Below, piece after piece: positions 16,571 to 26,149 of a stretch of DNA of 64,000 bases (position 1 is its first letter; every line of letters begins with the position of its first letter). Under the pieces are notes generated by a model. It saw only the letters and a program-made list of their open reading frames with translations, ran no database searches and was not told the origin of the DNA. A program made the position numbers and the translations under genes. Origin of the DNA: Tersicoccus phoenicis (GTDB lineage Bacteria; Actinomycetota; Actinomycetes; Actinomycetales; Micrococcaceae); the NCBI RefSeq assembly GCF_001968835.1, contig NZ_MRDE01000081.1, forward strand, positions 62,001 to 126,000, given 5' to 3'.

Positions 16571-17224
16571 GTGACACGGGATGCGGATTCGAAGGCCTCG
16601 ACCCGGGCCCGGCTGCGGCTCGCCCGGGCATCCGTGGACGTCCCGACGCGGGAGCGGGCGGGCTCCGCGCTGCGACGGACGATCGGCACCTGGTGGGAGC
16701 ACGCGAGCGAGAGCCGCGGGCGGATGGATCGCGGGGAAGCGGCCGTGGCATCGTTCCGGTCGATGCCGACGGAACCACCCGTCGACGCCGTCAACGCCGC
16801 TCTGTATGAGCGGGGCGCGACCGTTCTGCTGCCGGTGTGCGAGCCGGACTTCCGGTTGCGCTGGGCTCGGTGGACCCCCACGACGCCACTGGTGCGGTCC
16901 GCCGTGGTGCCGATCGACCATCCGCCGGGCCCCACCGTGGATCTGGCCGCGGTCGCGGATGGGCCCGGCCATCAGCTCGACGTCGGCCTGTTGCTGATCC
17001 CCGCCCTGGCGGTGGACGAGAGTGGGCAGCGGCTCGGTCAGGGCGGGGGATACTACGACCGGTTCCTGGCCCGCTGGCGCGCGCACTCGCGGCACGGCGT
17101 GCTGGCGGCGGTCGTGTACGACGACGAGGTGCTGCCCGCCGGCTCGTTCGACGTCCTGCCCCACGATCAGCCCGTCGACCTCGTCTTCACGCCGGACCGG
17201 GTGCTCGACCTGCGGGACCGCTGA
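16571..17224 (+). CDS. 5-formyltetrahydrofolate cyclo-ligase
   Basis: 217 residues, GTG start. ATP-dependent conversion of 5-formyl-THF to 5,10-methenyl-THF. The family motifs are the N-terminal basic helix ASTRARLRLARASV, the substrate loop LLIPALAVDESGQRLGQGGG, GGYYDRFLARW and the C-terminal PHDQPVDLVFTPDRVLDL. It is divergent from galU and is the first of three same-strand genes (with the FmdB-like and SAF proteins), as commonly seen in actinobacteria. Its folate role complements glyA and purU elsewhere in the window, although they are not linked. Confidence 0.93.
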   Translation: MTRDADSKASTRARLRLARASVDVPTRERAGSALRRTIGTWWEHASESRGRMDRGEAAVASFRSMPTEPPVDAVNAALYERGATVLLPVCEPDFRLRWARWTPTTPLVRSAVVPIDHPPGPTVDLAAVADGPGHQLDVGLLLIPALAVDESGQRLGQGGGYYDRFLARWRAHSRHGVLAAVVYDDEVLPAGSFDVLPHDQPVDLVFTPDRVLDLRDR

Positions 17225-17310
17225 CCGTCATCGCTCCGGTGGGCGCGGAACAGGACGGCGATCTTCCGTGTTGTACTGGACTGTCCCACATCGTGTCCGG
17301 AGGAATACCC

Positions 17311-17661
17311 GTGCCCACCTACGCCTACGCCTGCAAAGACTGCGGCCACCAGTTCGACGTCCACCAGCCGTTCTCGGACGACGCGCTCACCGTCTGCCCG
17401 GCGTGCTCGGGCGCGCTGCGCAAGAAGTTCAACTCCGTGGGTGTGGTGTTCAAGGGTTCCGGCTTCTACCGGACGGATTCGCGTAGCGGGTCGACCAGCA
17501 CGGCACCTCCCGGTTCCGCTTCGGAGCCCGCGACCGCGCCGTCCAGCGCGTCGTCGAGCGTGGCGTCCACCGCGTCGTCGAGCCCGTCCGGTCCAGCCGC
17601 CGGCGGCGGAACGGGCGCCCAGGCGTCCGCCGCCCCGGCCGCTTCCCCGCCGAGCCACTGA
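17311..17661 (+). CDS. FmdB family zinc-ribbon protein
   Basis: 116 residues. The N-terminal 50 residues form the FmdB zinc ribbon: PTYAYACKDCGHQFDVHQ, CPACSGALRKKFNSVGVVFKG, with two CxxC pairs that bind one zinc. The C-terminal half is a low-complexity Ser/Ala/Pro/Thr/Gly tail, as in other actinobacterial members. The GTG start at 17311 has a good ribosome binding site (GGAGGA). The molecular role of this family is not firmly known; regulatory or RNA-binding roles have been proposed. An upstream open frame from 16837 belongs to an alternative frame of the cyclo-ligase gene. Confidence 0.88.
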   Translation: MPTYAYACKDCGHQFDVHQPFSDDALTVCPACSGALRKKFNSVGVVFKGSGFYRTDSRSGSTSTAPPGSASEPATAPSSASSSVASTASSSPSGPAAGGGTGAQASAAPAASPPSH

Positions 17662-17769
17662 TCCTTTTCGGTTGAGCGTTCTCCCTCCACCGGGGGGAAG
17701 CCGACCCAAGTTGTCCACCGGCGGTCACTGACCCGCCCGGACCAGGAATGCGGCGCCTAGCGTGAAGAC

Positions 17770-18522
17770 ATGTCGCCCACCCGTGAACGCGGCCGGCCCG
17801 CCGAGGGCGCCCGGTCGCGCACCGGCCGCCCGCTTCCTCGCCGAGTGGAACCCGACCGGTCCCTGCCACGTCGCCTGACCCGACTGCTACGACGCCGTCG
17901 GCGCCTGGTCGTGACCTTACTGCTGAGCGCGGCGGCGGGTGTACTCGTCGACGGCCTGACTCCGGCCTCCGCCCTGACCGTGCCAGTCATCGTCGTGACC
18001 CGGGACCTGCCCGCCGGTGCCGTTCTCACCAGCGGTGACCTGACGCGAGCCGACTGGCCACCCGGGACCGTGCCGGACGGAACGGTGACCGCCGACGTCG
18101 CGACCGGTGGGCGACTGGGAGCGCCCCTGCGCCGCGGTTCCCCCGTGACGGACGCCGCCCTGCTCGGCCCCGGCCTGCTCACCGGTGCCCCGGCCGGTCG
18201 GTCCGCCGTACCGCTGCGGGTGGCCGACCCGGCCGTGCTGCGCGTCGTCCGGTCCGGTGACTTCGTCGACGTGATCGTCCCGGGCTCCGAGGACCCGGCC
18301 GGCACGCCGGGCCCGGCGCGAACCGTCGCCCGGTCGGTCACCGTCCTGTGGACGTCGACGTCCCGGGCCGGCGCGGCACCGGGGTCGGGGGCGTGGCCGA
18401 CGGCGAACGACGACGCCCCGCTCGCGGTGGTCGCGGTTCCCCGAACGACGGCTGCGGAGCTGGCCGGTACCACGGGCGGCACCGGCACGGTCGCCCTCGT
18501 CCTCGTGCCACCGGGCCCGTGA
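17770..18522 (+). CDS. SAF-domain, CpaB/RcpC-like membrane protein
   Basis: 250 residues. A basic N-terminus (RRLTRLLRRRRR) is followed by one helix VVTLLLSAAAGVLVDGL and then a SAF domain (VIVVTRDLPAGAVLTSGDLTRADWP ... GGRLGAPLRRGSPVTDAAL). The second half, RSAVPLRVADPAVLRVVRSGDFVDVIV, resembles the RcpC/CpaB domain of Flp pilus assembly proteins. No other pilus genes are near, and this arrangement next to the FmdB gene is common in actinobacteria, so a general envelope role is likelier than pilus export. The palindrome CCGTTCCGGAACGG at 18525-18538 follows the stop. Confidence 0.82.
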   Translation: MSPTRERGRPAEGARSRTGRPLPRRVEPDRSLPRRLTRLLRRRRRLVVTLLLSAAAGVLVDGLTPASALTVPVIVVTRDLPAGAVLTSGDLTRADWPPGTVPDGTVTADVATGGRLGAPLRRGSPVTDAALLGPGLLTGAPAGRSAVPLRVADPAVLRVVRSGDFVDVIVPGSEDPAGTPGPARTVARSVTVLWTSTSRAGAAPGSGAWPTANDDAPLAVVAVPRTTAAELAGTTGGTGTVALVLVPPGP

Positions 18523-18552
18523 ACCCGTTCCGGAACGGTCCGACGGCGGCAC

Positions 18553-18873
18553 CTACTCCCAATGCGGCGGACGCTGCTCCAGCAACCACCGGTCATGCTC
18601 CGGCGCGGTCTCCTCCCCGCGGCCCCCCCAGCGGCGCGGATCGTCCTCGGCAGCCAGCACGCGGTCCAACCTCAGCGCGGCCTCCGGCCGGCCATCGGGG
18701 TCGGTCGGGGGCGAGCCGCGCCCCGGCATTTCGACGACGGGACCGATGGGGGGACCGATGGGGGGACCGCCGACGACTTCCCGGGTATTTGCACCCGTGG
18801 GGGGTGCCGAGGCAGCACCCCGCGCACCTTCCTCCGCTCGGGTGGCCCGGGCGTCAGCCCTGCGGTGTGCCAT
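18553..18873 (-). CDS. Small uncharacterised protein ending in RPPHWE, downstream of the helicase
   Basis: 106 residues; the ATG lies inside the last codons of the upstream helicase gene (overlap 20 bases), so translation is probably coupled. The N-terminal half is low complexity and contains PPIGPPIGP, encoded by 12-base tandem repeats. The C-terminal 40 residues (AALRLDRVLAAEDDPRRWGG, then DRWLLEQRPPHWE) are charged and look conserved; I recall similar short tails ending in PPHW in actinobacterial hypothetical proteins, but could not search. It has no predicted enzyme fold. It may be a partner of the helicase. Confidence 0.6.
   Translation of the reverse strand: MAHRRADARATRAEEGARGAASAPPTGANTREVVGGPPIGPPIGPVVEMPGRGSPPTDPDGRPEAALRLDRVLAAEDDPRRWGGRGEETAPEHDRWLLEQRPPHWE
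18740..18769. repeat. 12-base tandem repeat inside the small RPPHWE gene
   Basis: GGACCGATGGGG occurs twice exactly and is followed by a half copy, giving PPIGPPIGP in the protein. It is in frame, so copy number changes would lengthen the linker by four residues each. Confidence 0.75.
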
Positions 18874-21800
18874 CGTCGTACCGGCCGCTGAGAACGGCTC
18901 CCGGCGCGCTCCCGGCCTCGTCGCCCCCATCCGGCTCGTCCGGCCGGGGGCCCGGGTCCGGTGCTGCCGCGTCGTCCTCACCCAGCGGCTGCCGGTCGCG
19001 CACCGGCGCATCCGTCAGGAAGGAGGGCGCATCGGTGCTGAGCAACCCGGCGACACGGTCGGCGAGGCCCTCGGGATCGCTGAAGACCTCGATGGTCCAC
19101 AGCGTGAGGTACGTCCACCCGGAACGCTCCAGCAGGGCGGGCCGCAGGCGGCTGCGTTCGCGCACGGTGTAGGCGCCGTACCGGTCGGAGCCGTCGCTGA
19201 TCATCGCGGTCGGTTCGACGCCGCGCGTGGACGGCAACGCGGTCAGGTCGACGCCGGCGGCCTGGTCGTGCACGGCGAGCCCCCGGGCCCGGATCCGGCG
19301 AGCGAGATCGGCCACCAGCGGTGACGAAGCCGCGTCCGATCCCGCGGGCACCTGGCCCGTGGCGAGCGCGGTGACCCGGCCGTCGGCGGCGGCGTCACCG
19401 ATCAGAGCGCTCTCGTCCGGCTCGTCCTGGGGGCGCAGGCCCCGTTCGAGCAGCTCCTGGTAGTCGAGCGCTCCTGCGCGCAACTTCATCGTGTCCAGTT
19501 CGTCGGGGTGGAAACACGTCAGCACGTGCAGGTGGTGACGCGCTCGTGTGGTGGCCACCGCGAACAGGCGACGTCCGTCCTCGCCGGACAGGTCGCCGAG
19601 GTTGTGCAGCACCCGGCCGTGCGGGGTCCGGCCGTAGCCGAGGGAGAGGATGATCCGGTCACGCACCACGCCCGCCGCCCGGTCCAGGCCGACCACGCGG
19701 AACGCGTCGGGACCGGCGGAGAAAAAGTCGGCGTGGGCGGGGTGCTCGGCGACGGCCGCCCGGACGGCGTCGGTGACCCGTCCGGCGTGCCGACGGTTGC
19801 CGGCGATGACCGCGAGCGACTGGGCGGGACGGGTCGCGGCGTGCCGCAGGACCAGGTCGACGACGCGTCGCACCTCGGCGTCGGTGGACTCGACGTCGCC
19901 GTCACCGGTCGGCAGCCCGGTGCCCTCCGGCAGGTATTCGACGACCAGGCCTCCGGCCCGTCCGGGCGGAGGTGAGAGCCACTCCAGCCGACCGTCGTAG
20001 AACTGGTCGTTCAGGTGGGCGGTCAACCCGTCGTCGACCTGCCGGTAGACCATCGTGAGCGACCGCTCGGGCAGGACCTCGGTCAGTGCCGCCAGCGCGC
20101 TGGGAATGTGGGGGTCCGCGTCGGAGACGGAGACGCCCGCGTCCACCGTGAACGCCTCGACCGCGTCAAGGTGACGGTCACCGAACGCGATCACCTGCCG
20201 GGACCGGGCGATCGCCGGCAGTGCCGCCGGTAGGGACGTCGACTCGGCGTCGAGGATGACGACCGCGTCGAATCGGACCCCCACGGGTAGCTCACTGGGC
20301 AGGTCGAAGGGGCCGGCCGTGATCACCGGGGTCAACGGGCCCACCAGGTCCGGGGTGCGCAGGAAGTAACTCGCCGCGGTGACGGCCCCCGACTTCAGCG
20401 CGTCCTTCAGCGCCTCGGCCTGGCCGGGTGCGGCCTGCAGCCCGCTGTCCCAGGCACGCGCCAGCGCGGCGTGCAACCGTGCCGGCCCGGCGGCGACGTG
20501 CGCCTCGTCGGCGAGCCGGTACTCCGCCTCGACGGTGCGCAGGGTCGGCCCGCTGGCCATCGCGAGGAAGTCGTCGCCACTGATCATGGCCTCGAGCGCG
20601 GACTGCCACCAGGTCAGCTCCAGCTCCGCGGCGACGGCGTCCGGGCCGACCTCGCGGCGTGCCAGGTCCTCGAGCAACTCGTCGATGCCTTGTTCGCGCA
20701 TCGACTCGAGCAGCATGGTCCGTTCCGGCAAGGTGGCGAGCGTCTCCTCGTCCGCGACCAACGCGTCGAGCATCCCCTGCAGCTCGTCACCGTCCCGGGT
20801 GCGAAGCCCGGTCTCCGAGGTGACCGGCAGCACCTCGTCCAGCTGATCGAGCAGGGTCACCAACGCGTCGAACTGCCGGGCGATCTCGATCAACCCCCCG
20901 GGGATGCGCGGATGTCGTTGGGTGCGGGCGATCGCGGCCCACTGCCGACGCTCACGCTCGACCGCCACGAGCGAGGTGTGCAGATCGGAGATGTGCACGC
21001 CCGGCCGGATGTACTCCTTGGCGACGCGCCGCAGCCTCGAGCGCTGCACGGAGTTCATCTCCAGGCCGCGCTCCCGGCGCCACGCGTTGGTGGCGGTGGC
21101 GGCGATGAGGTCCCTGACGGACCGGTCGAAGATGTCCGGGCTGAACCGGTCCAGCGTGTCACGGACCGTGAGCAGCAGCCGGAGCCGCTGACCCCAGTCG
21201 TCCACACTTTCCCCGAGAGTGATCTCGGAAGCGTCCGCGAGCTCGTCCAGGCGGCGCCGCAGCGGCGGCAGCTGCTCGGCGGCCTGCTGCGCCAACCGGT
21301 GGGCGTCCGCGGTCTGCTGCCGGTTCATCAACCGCGCCCCGAACCACGGGCTGACCGCCGCCGCGCGGGAGAAGCTGCCGAGTTCGGCGGCACGCCGCAG
21401 CCGATCGGCCAGACCCCGACGGTCGAGCATGGCGTCCAGCACGCTGCGCTTGAGTCGCACGTGGGTCGCGGGGGCGGGATCCGTGGCCATCAGCGTGGCG
21501 AGCGCCTGCATGGCCTGGTAGGGGGAGCAGTGCCAGCGGTCGCGGATCTGGTGCAGGGAGCGGACGTGCTCCGCGAGCCGGTCGCGGTGCCGCCGGAGGG
21601 TGTCGTGCACCCGGTCCAGGTCCGGCGAAACCGCCCTCTCGTTGCGCACGATCGCGCGGACCAGGGCCGAGCGCAGCGTCACCGACTCGGCAGCGTCCTC
21701 GAGGGACAGCACCGCCGAACCGAGGTTCACCTCCTCCATCCGCTCGGTGAACTGGCGCAGACTCCCGCGCCGCTCCGCGGTCACCAGCACGGTCTTGCCC

Positions 21801-22747
21801 TGGGCGGCCAGCGTCGCCACGGCGTTGACGGCCGTCTGCGTCTGCCCGCTACCCGGTGGGGTGGTGACCGTCAGGGACCGGCCGGTTCCGATCGCGTCGA
21901 GAACCGCCTGCTGCGAAGAATCCGCGTCGAGAACGAGGAACTCCTGTGCCGGATCACGCTCGTCCAGCGGCGGGTAGGGGTTGGTGTCCTCACCCGTGAT
22001 CGACCGGCCGGTGACGAGTGCGCCGAGCACCGGGTGCCGGGGATCGAGCCCGTGCAGGCGTTCGGACAGATCCGCGAGGGTGGTGGCGAGCAGACGGTAC
22101 TCGACGGTCAGGTCCGGGATGCCGGCGCCGCGCTGGCGCAACTGCTCCAGCACGGGCTGCGGGTCGAATCGGCCGGACGCGGTGGCGGCGGCCAGCAGGT
22201 CCGACTCCTCGATCTGCACGTCGTACTCGCGACGGACGTGACGCAGCAGGGCCGGATTGACTCGCGCCTGACCGGTCAACTGGATCTCGTGATCATCGGC
22301 ACCGGGGCGGTCGGCCAGGTCCATCCGAGCCATCAGGACCGGGGCGTGCAGACGGCCACGGGTGCCCGCGCCCCAGGACGTGAAGGTCGCGGTGCCGAAC
22401 ACGAGCCAGGCGGCGTCGATGCCGTGCTCGGCGGCGAGTTCGTCGATGCGGGACCGCAGGGCACGGGCGGCCGCGGCGGCCCGCGCACTGTGATCCGGGT
22501 CCCGCAGCAGGGTGGTCAACCGGGTGCGCCGACCGGAGAGCAGTTGCGCCATCCCCGAGGGGTGCGCATGGGTCAGGTCGATGACCGCGCGCGGTCCGGA
22601 CGGCAGGTTGAGGAGAGTGTCCACGCCGCTGTATCCGTCCAGGCCGGCGAGCCACGACTGCGTCTGCTCCACCGTCGGAGGTACGACGCCGTCGACCGGT
22701 TCGGGGCCGTCGGCGAGCAGCGGTGGCGGGGCGGAGCTGTCGGGCAT
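18854..22747 (-). CDS. SF1-type AAA helicase with non-canonical Walker motifs and C-terminal Vsr/MTES_1575-like nuclease domain
   Basis: 1297 residues. An N-terminal DUF4011-like region (SWLAGLDGYSGVDTLLNLP) is followed by a Q-motif (LDADSSQQAVLDAI) and a P-loop read as PPGSGQTQT (residues 297-305), with Gln302 where helicases have Lys. Motif II is VVILDAESTS (about 830), lacking the DE pair. Motif VI is intact: LFAVATTRARHHLHVL (about 1062). The C-terminus, ISDGSDRYGAYTVRERSRLR and LLERSGWTYLTLWTIEVF, matches a Vsr/DUF559-type endonuclease fold. It was possibly a DNA-processing or defence protein; the changed motifs question ATP hydrolysis. A small gene overlaps its 3' end. Confidence 0.82.
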   Translation of the reverse strand: MPDSSAPPPLLADGPEPVDGVVPPTVEQTQSWLAGLDGYSGVDTLLNLPSGPRAVIDLTHAHPSGMAQLLSGRRTRLTTLLRDPDHSARAAAAARALRSRIDELAAEHGIDAAWLVFGTATFTSWGAGTRGRLHAPVLMARMDLADRPGADDHEIQLTGQARVNPALLRHVRREYDVQIEESDLLAAATASGRFDPQPVLEQLRQRGAGIPDLTVEYRLLATTLADLSERLHGLDPRHPVLGALVTGRSITGEDTNPYPPLDERDPAQEFLVLDADSSQQAVLDAIGTGRSLTVTTPPGSGQTQTAVNAVATLAAQGKTVLVTAERRGSLRQFTERMEEVNLGSAVLSLEDAAESVTLRSALVRAIVRNERAVSPDLDRVHDTLRRHRDRLAEHVRSLHQIRDRWHCSPYQAMQALATLMATDPAPATHVRLKRSVLDAMLDRRGLADRLRRAAELGSFSRAAAVSPWFGARLMNRQQTADAHRLAQQAAEQLPPLRRRLDELADASEITLGESVDDWGQRLRLLLTVRDTLDRFSPDIFDRSVRDLIAATATNAWRRERGLEMNSVQRSRLRRVAKEYIRPGVHISDLHTSLVAVERERRQWAAIARTQRHPRIPGGLIEIARQFDALVTLLDQLDEVLPVTSETGLRTRDGDELQGMLDALVADEETLATLPERTMLLESMREQGIDELLEDLARREVGPDAVAAELELTWWQSALEAMISGDDFLAMASGPTLRTVEAEYRLADEAHVAAGPARLHAALARAWDSGLQAAPGQAEALKDALKSGAVTAASYFLRTPDLVGPLTPVITAGPFDLPSELPVGVRFDAVVILDAESTSLPAALPAIARSRQVIAFGDRHLDAVEAFTVDAGVSVSDADPHIPSALAALTEVLPERSLTMVYRQVDDGLTAHLNDQFYDGRLEWLSPPPGRAGGLVVEYLPEGTGLPTGDGDVESTDAEVRRVVDLVLRHAATRPAQSLAVIAGNRRHAGRVTDAVRAAVAEHPAHADFFSAGPDAFRVVGLDRAAGVVRDRIILSLGYGRTPHGRVLHNLGDLSGEDGRRLFAVATTRARHHLHVLTCFHPDELDTMKLRAGALDYQELLERGLRPQDEPDESALIGDAAADGRVTALATGQVPAGSDAASSPLVADLARRIRARGLAVHDQAAGVDLTALPSTRGVEPTAMISDGSDRYGAYTVRERSRLRPALLERSGWTYLTLWTIEVFSDPEGLADRVAGLLSTDAPSFLTDAPVRDRQPLGEDDAAAPDPGPRPDEPDGGDEAGSAPGAVLSGRYDDGTPQG

Positions 22748-22843
22748 GGGGTCGAGCCTATCGGTCGTGCGGCGCGCGAGGCTGCAGGACGACCCGTGCG
22801 ACGCCCTCGGGGCTGCTCACCCGACAAGCCGACCGGCCTGCGG

Positions 22844-24436
22844 TCACTCCCACTCGATGGTGCCCGGCGGCTTGCTGGTCACGTCCAGCACGACCCGATT
22901 CACGCCCTCCACCTCGTTGGTGATCCGGGTGGAGATGCGGGCGACGAGGTCGTACGGCAGCCGCGACCAGTCGGCCGTCATGGCGTCCTCGCTGGCGACC
23001 GGGCGCAGCACGATCGGGTGCCCGTAGCTGCGGCCGTCTCCTTGCACGCCGACGCTGTGCACCTCGGCCAGGAGCACCACCGGCATCTGCCAGACCTCGG
23101 TGTCCAGACCCGCGCCGGTCAGCTCCTCCCGGGCGATCGCGTCGGCTCGGCGCAGGAGTGCGAGCCGCTCGCCGGTGACCTCACCGATGATCCTGATGCC
23201 CAGGCCCGGGCCCGGGAACGGCTGCCGGCCGACGATCTCCGCGGGCAGTCCGAGCTGCGCGCCGACCGCCCGCACCTCGTCCTTGAACAGGGTGCGCAGC
23301 GGCTCGATCAGCTCGAACTCGACGTCCTCGGGCAGACCGCCGACATTGTGGTGGCTCTTGATGGTGGCGGCCCCCTCACCGCCACCGGATTCAACGACGT
23401 CCGGGTACAGGGTGCCCTGCACCAGGAAGCGGACCCGTTCGTCCCGGGAGGACGCCTCGGCGAGGATGTCCCGTTCCGCGGTCTCGAACGCACGGATGAA
23501 CTCGCGGCCGATGATCTTGCGTTTGGTCTCCGGGTCGGTGACGCCGGCCAGGGCCCCCAGGAACCGGTCCGCCTCCCGGGCGACGTGCAGCCGGACCCCG
23601 GTGGCGGCGACGAAGTCGCGTTCGACCTGCTCCGCTTCGCCTTCCCGCAACAGCCCGTGGTCGACGAAGACACAGGTGAGTTGATCGCCGACGGCGCGCT
23701 GCACGAGTGCGGCCGCCACCGCGGAGTCGACGCCGCCGGAGAGCCCGCAGATCACCCGGTCGGAGCCCACCTGCTCGCGGATCCGGTCGACCTGCTCCTC
23801 GATCACGTTGCTGGTCGTCCAGTCCTGCCCCAGCCCCGCGCCACGGCGGAGGAAGTTCTCGAGCACCGCTTGGCCGTGGGCGGAGTGCCGCACCTCGGGA
23901 TGCCACTGCACGCCGTAGAGCCGCCGGGATTCGTCCGCGAAGGCCGCGACCGGGGCCCCGGCGGAGCTGGCGAGGACATCGAAGCCCTGCGGGGCGCGTC
24001 GGACACTGTCCCCGTGGCTCATCCAGGCGGTCTGGCTGTCGGGGGTGCCGGCGAGCAGGGAGCGGCTGCCGCCGTCGGCGGTCACGACCGTGGACCCGTA
24101 CTCGCGCAGCCCGGTGCGGGCCACCTCCCCGCCGAGCGCCTGCGTCATCGCCTGGAATCCGTAACAGATCCCGAGGATCGGTACGCCGGTCTCGAACAGG
24201 TCAGCCTGCACCCGCGGTGCCCCCTCGGCGTACACGCTCGCCGGCCCGCCGGAGAGGATCACCGCCGCCGGGTTCTTCGCCAGGATCTGCTCGGTGCTCA
24301 GGGTGTGCGGCACGATCTCCGAGTAGACCTTCGCGTCCCGCACCCGGCGGGCGATCAGTTGCGCGTACTGGGCGCCGTAGTCGACGACGAGGACGGGGCG
24401 CTGCTCCAGGGCGGTGGTGTCGGCGGGAGTGGTCAC
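22844..24436 (-). CDS. guaA: GMP synthase (glutamine-hydrolysing)
   Basis: 530 residues, full length. The class I amidotransferase domain has [20 protein letters not shown], the nucleophile loop [11 protein letters not shown] and [14 protein letters not shown]. The ATP-pyrophosphatase domain has [16 protein letters not shown], and the dimerisation domain contains [18 protein letters not shown] and ends in [12 protein letters not shown]. It aminates XMP to GMP, completing the path begun by guaB further along. The GTG start gives a 15-residue lead before the amidotransferase. The DUF3817 and SURF1 genes lie upstream on the same strand, an order conserved in many actinobacteria. Confidence 0.97.
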   Translation of the reverse strand: MTTPADTTALEQRPVLVVDYGAQYAQLIARRVRDAKVYSEIVPHTLSTEQILAKNPAAVILSGGPASVYAEGAPRVQADLFETGVPILGICYGFQAMTQALGGEVARTGLREYGSTVVTADGGSRSLLAGTPDSQTAWMSHGDSVRRAPQGFDVLASSAGAPVAAFADESRRLYGVQWHPEVRHSAHGQAVLENFLRRGAGLGQDWTTSNVIEEQVDRIREQVGSDRVICGLSGGVDSAVAAALVQRAVGDQLTCVFVDHGLLREGEAEQVERDFVAATGVRLHVAREADRFLGALAGVTDPETKRKIIGREFIRAFETAERDILAEASSRDERVRFLVQGTLYPDVVESGGGEGAATIKSHHNVGGLPEDVEFELIEPLRTLFKDEVRAVGAQLGLPAEIVGRQPFPGPGLGIRIIGEVTGERLALLRRADAIAREELTGAGLDTEVWQMPVVLLAEVHSVGVQGDGRSYGHPIVLRPVASEDAMTADWSRLPYDLVARISTRITNEVEGVNRVVLDVTSKPPGTIEWE

Positions 24437-24524
24437 CCCTCAAGGGTAGTGGGCCGTCCGTCGTCGCCCGCAATCGTCGGGTCGGTGCCCGGTGCGGGTC
24501 CGCCCGGCGGAGGACGTGTGCCGG

Positions 24525-25106
24525 TCAGTACCGGCGGACCGCCTTCGGGTTGGCGACCAACTCCTGCTCGGCTTCCCGGTGGACCCGGCGCTCCATCACG
24601 AACGACAGGCCGGGGATGACGCCGCCGAGAGCGATGAGGAGGAACCGGGTGAACGGCCAGCGCATCAGCGACCAGAGCCGGAAGTCCGCAATCAGGTAGA
24701 CCACGTAGAGCCAGCCGTGCACGATCAGCACGCCGGTGGAGAGGTTGAGCCCGCCGGTCAGGTTGTCCGCGTCGACCTTGTTCGCACCGAGGAGGACGGT
24801 GGCGTTGGTGGCCGCGTCGGTGCCGCCGGCGATCACGTCGTAGCCGGCGCCGTACCGGACGATCATTTCGATGCACAGCAGGATGAGGAAGGTGCCGGTC
24901 AGGTACGCCATCACGCGGTAGAAGCCCAAGGAGGATCGGATCTGCGCCCCCGTGCCGCCGAAGCGACGACGCGTCGGCCGCTGCGCTGCTCCCCTGCGGG
25001 GCTCACCGGCCTCCGACCGCCCGTCGGCCGAGCGGGTCCGGTCACCCGCCCGCGTGCGGGACGCGGGCGCCGTCGTCGACTGCGAATTGTTCTCTGTCAC
25101 CGTCAC
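24525..25106 (-). CDS. DUF3817 integral membrane protein
   Basis: 193 residues from the GTG at 25106. A charged, disordered N-terminal 70 residues precedes the conserved DUF3817 core: SSLGFYRVMAYLTGTFLILL, LIVHGWLYVVYLIADFRLW and FLLIALGGVIPGLSFVMERR, three membrane helices. The family is found beside guaA in many actinobacteria; its function is unknown. A start at 25196 would add 30 residues that overlap the SURF1 gene end, so the shorter form is preferred; a second GTG at 25100 is also possible. Confidence 0.82.
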   Translation of the reverse strand: MTVTENNSQSTTAPASRTRAGDRTRSADGRSEAGEPRRGAAQRPTRRRFGGTGAQIRSSLGFYRVMAYLTGTFLILLCIEMIVRYGAGYDVIAGGTDAATNATVLLGANKVDADNLTGGLNLSTGVLIVHGWLYVVYLIADFRLWSLMRWPFTRFLLIALGGVIPGLSFVMERRVHREAEQELVANPKAVRRY

Positions 25107-25192
25107 ACCTCGTCGGTGTTCCCCGGGGGGAACGCTGGCACTGTCCGAAAGAGTCTCCCCGGACAATCTGAATGGAACCCGAGTGCGGCCGG

Positions 25193-26056
25193 TCACAGGG
25201 CGGTTCCTCCGGGCCCTGCTTCGGCACGATACCGGCCATCGGGATCGTCGTCCTCATCGCCGGGCCAGCCGTGAGCGTCATCCTCCTCGGCCTCGAGCCG
25301 ACGCTGATGCTCGTCCGCGACCAGACGCCACCACAGGTAGACGGCGAAGCCGGCGAACACCACCCACTCGATGGCGTAGAAGATGTTCAACCAGTTCACC
25401 GGCGTGCCCGCCGGCTGGGGAGAGGTGACGATCGGGCGCATCCCGGACCCGGGTGCGCGCGCCCCGATCTCACTGCCGCCACGGGTCTCGGAGTCCACGG
25501 TCACGAATCCTGCCCAAGCGGGGCGGTCCCACCGATTGATCAGCTGCGCCACCGACAGGGCACCCAACTGGTCCGCCGGACCGGTGGCACCGGTCTTCGG
25601 CGCCTCGGAGGGCAGCAACCGACCGGTCAGGGCAACCGTTCCCGTCGGAGTGGGAACGGTGGCCGCCGGGTCCGTGACCCAGCCACGGGCGACCGGGATG
25701 ACGGCGGCCGCGCCACCCCAACCGGGAACGGCCGGCGCTCCCCGGACCTCGAACGACTCGACCACCCAGTAACCGCGGTCGCCGTTGTTGAGGCGGTCCG
25801 TGATGACGACCCGCCGCCCGGGCAGGTACCGTCCGGTCAGGCTCACCCGCTGGTCGACCTCGGACGTCACCAGTTCCCGCCCCGGGGGTGCCACGTCCAC
25901 CAGAGGGATGACCCGCTCCGTCTGCGCCGGGGGAACTGGGCCGGCATCGGAGGACCGGGAGAACTGCCACTGGCTGAGCAGAACGAACACGCTGGAGACC
26001 GCCAGCGCGAGCAGGAGGGCCGCGATCCACCGCGGCTTCAGGGCGGTCCGAAGCAC
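25193..26056 (-). CDS. SURF1 family cytochrome oxidase biogenesis protein
   Basis: 287 residues. One N-terminal helix (IAALLLALAVSSVFVLLSQW, residues about 11-30) and one C-terminal helix (IFYAIEWVVFAGFAVYLWWR) bracket an extracytoplasmic domain with VSLTGRYLPGRRVVITDR, GYWVVESFEV, VIPVARGWV and VALTGRLLPSE. This is the classic two-helix SURF1 layout. SURF1 helps insert haem a into cytochrome c oxidase. No oxidase genes are in the window. A strongly acidic cytoplasmic tail (EAEEDD, DEDDDPDG) closes the protein. It reads toward DUF3817 and guaA. Confidence 0.92.
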   Translation of the reverse strand: MLRTALKPRWIAALLLALAVSSVFVLLSQWQFSRSSDAGPVPPAQTERVIPLVDVAPPGRELVTSEVDQRVSLTGRYLPGRRVVITDRLNNGDRGYWVVESFEVRGAPAVPGWGGAAAVIPVARGWVTDPAATVPTPTGTVALTGRLLPSEAPKTGATGPADQLGALSVAQLINRWDRPAWAGFVTVDSETRGGSEIGARAPGSGMRPIVTSPQPAGTPVNWLNIFYAIEWVVFAGFAVYLWWRLVADEHQRRLEAEEDDAHGWPGDEDDDPDGRYRAEAGPGGTAL

Positions 26057-26149
26057 TGGTCAAGCCTATCGGGCGCGGGCGCTCGGCCCCAACCGGCCGG
26101 GCCGGCCGAGACGCACTGCACTGCCTCGGCCCCGTCGATCCGGTCCCGT

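Noticed and set aside
16837-17310. In-frame upstream extension of the FmdB-like protein to 16837
   Set aside because: The extra sequence is the cyclo-ligase gene in a second frame; the zinc ribbon starts right after the GTG at 17311, which has a good ribosome binding site.
18525-18538. Palindrome CCGTTCCGGAACGG between the SAF gene and the small gene
   Set aside because: It has no loop and no T-tract; too short to claim as a terminator or binding site.
20471-24619. A 1382-codon plus-strand frame
   Set aside because: It runs antisense through the helicase and guaA, whose motifs are clear on the other strand; its protein has only Arg/Gly/Gln/His-rich low-complexity sequence.
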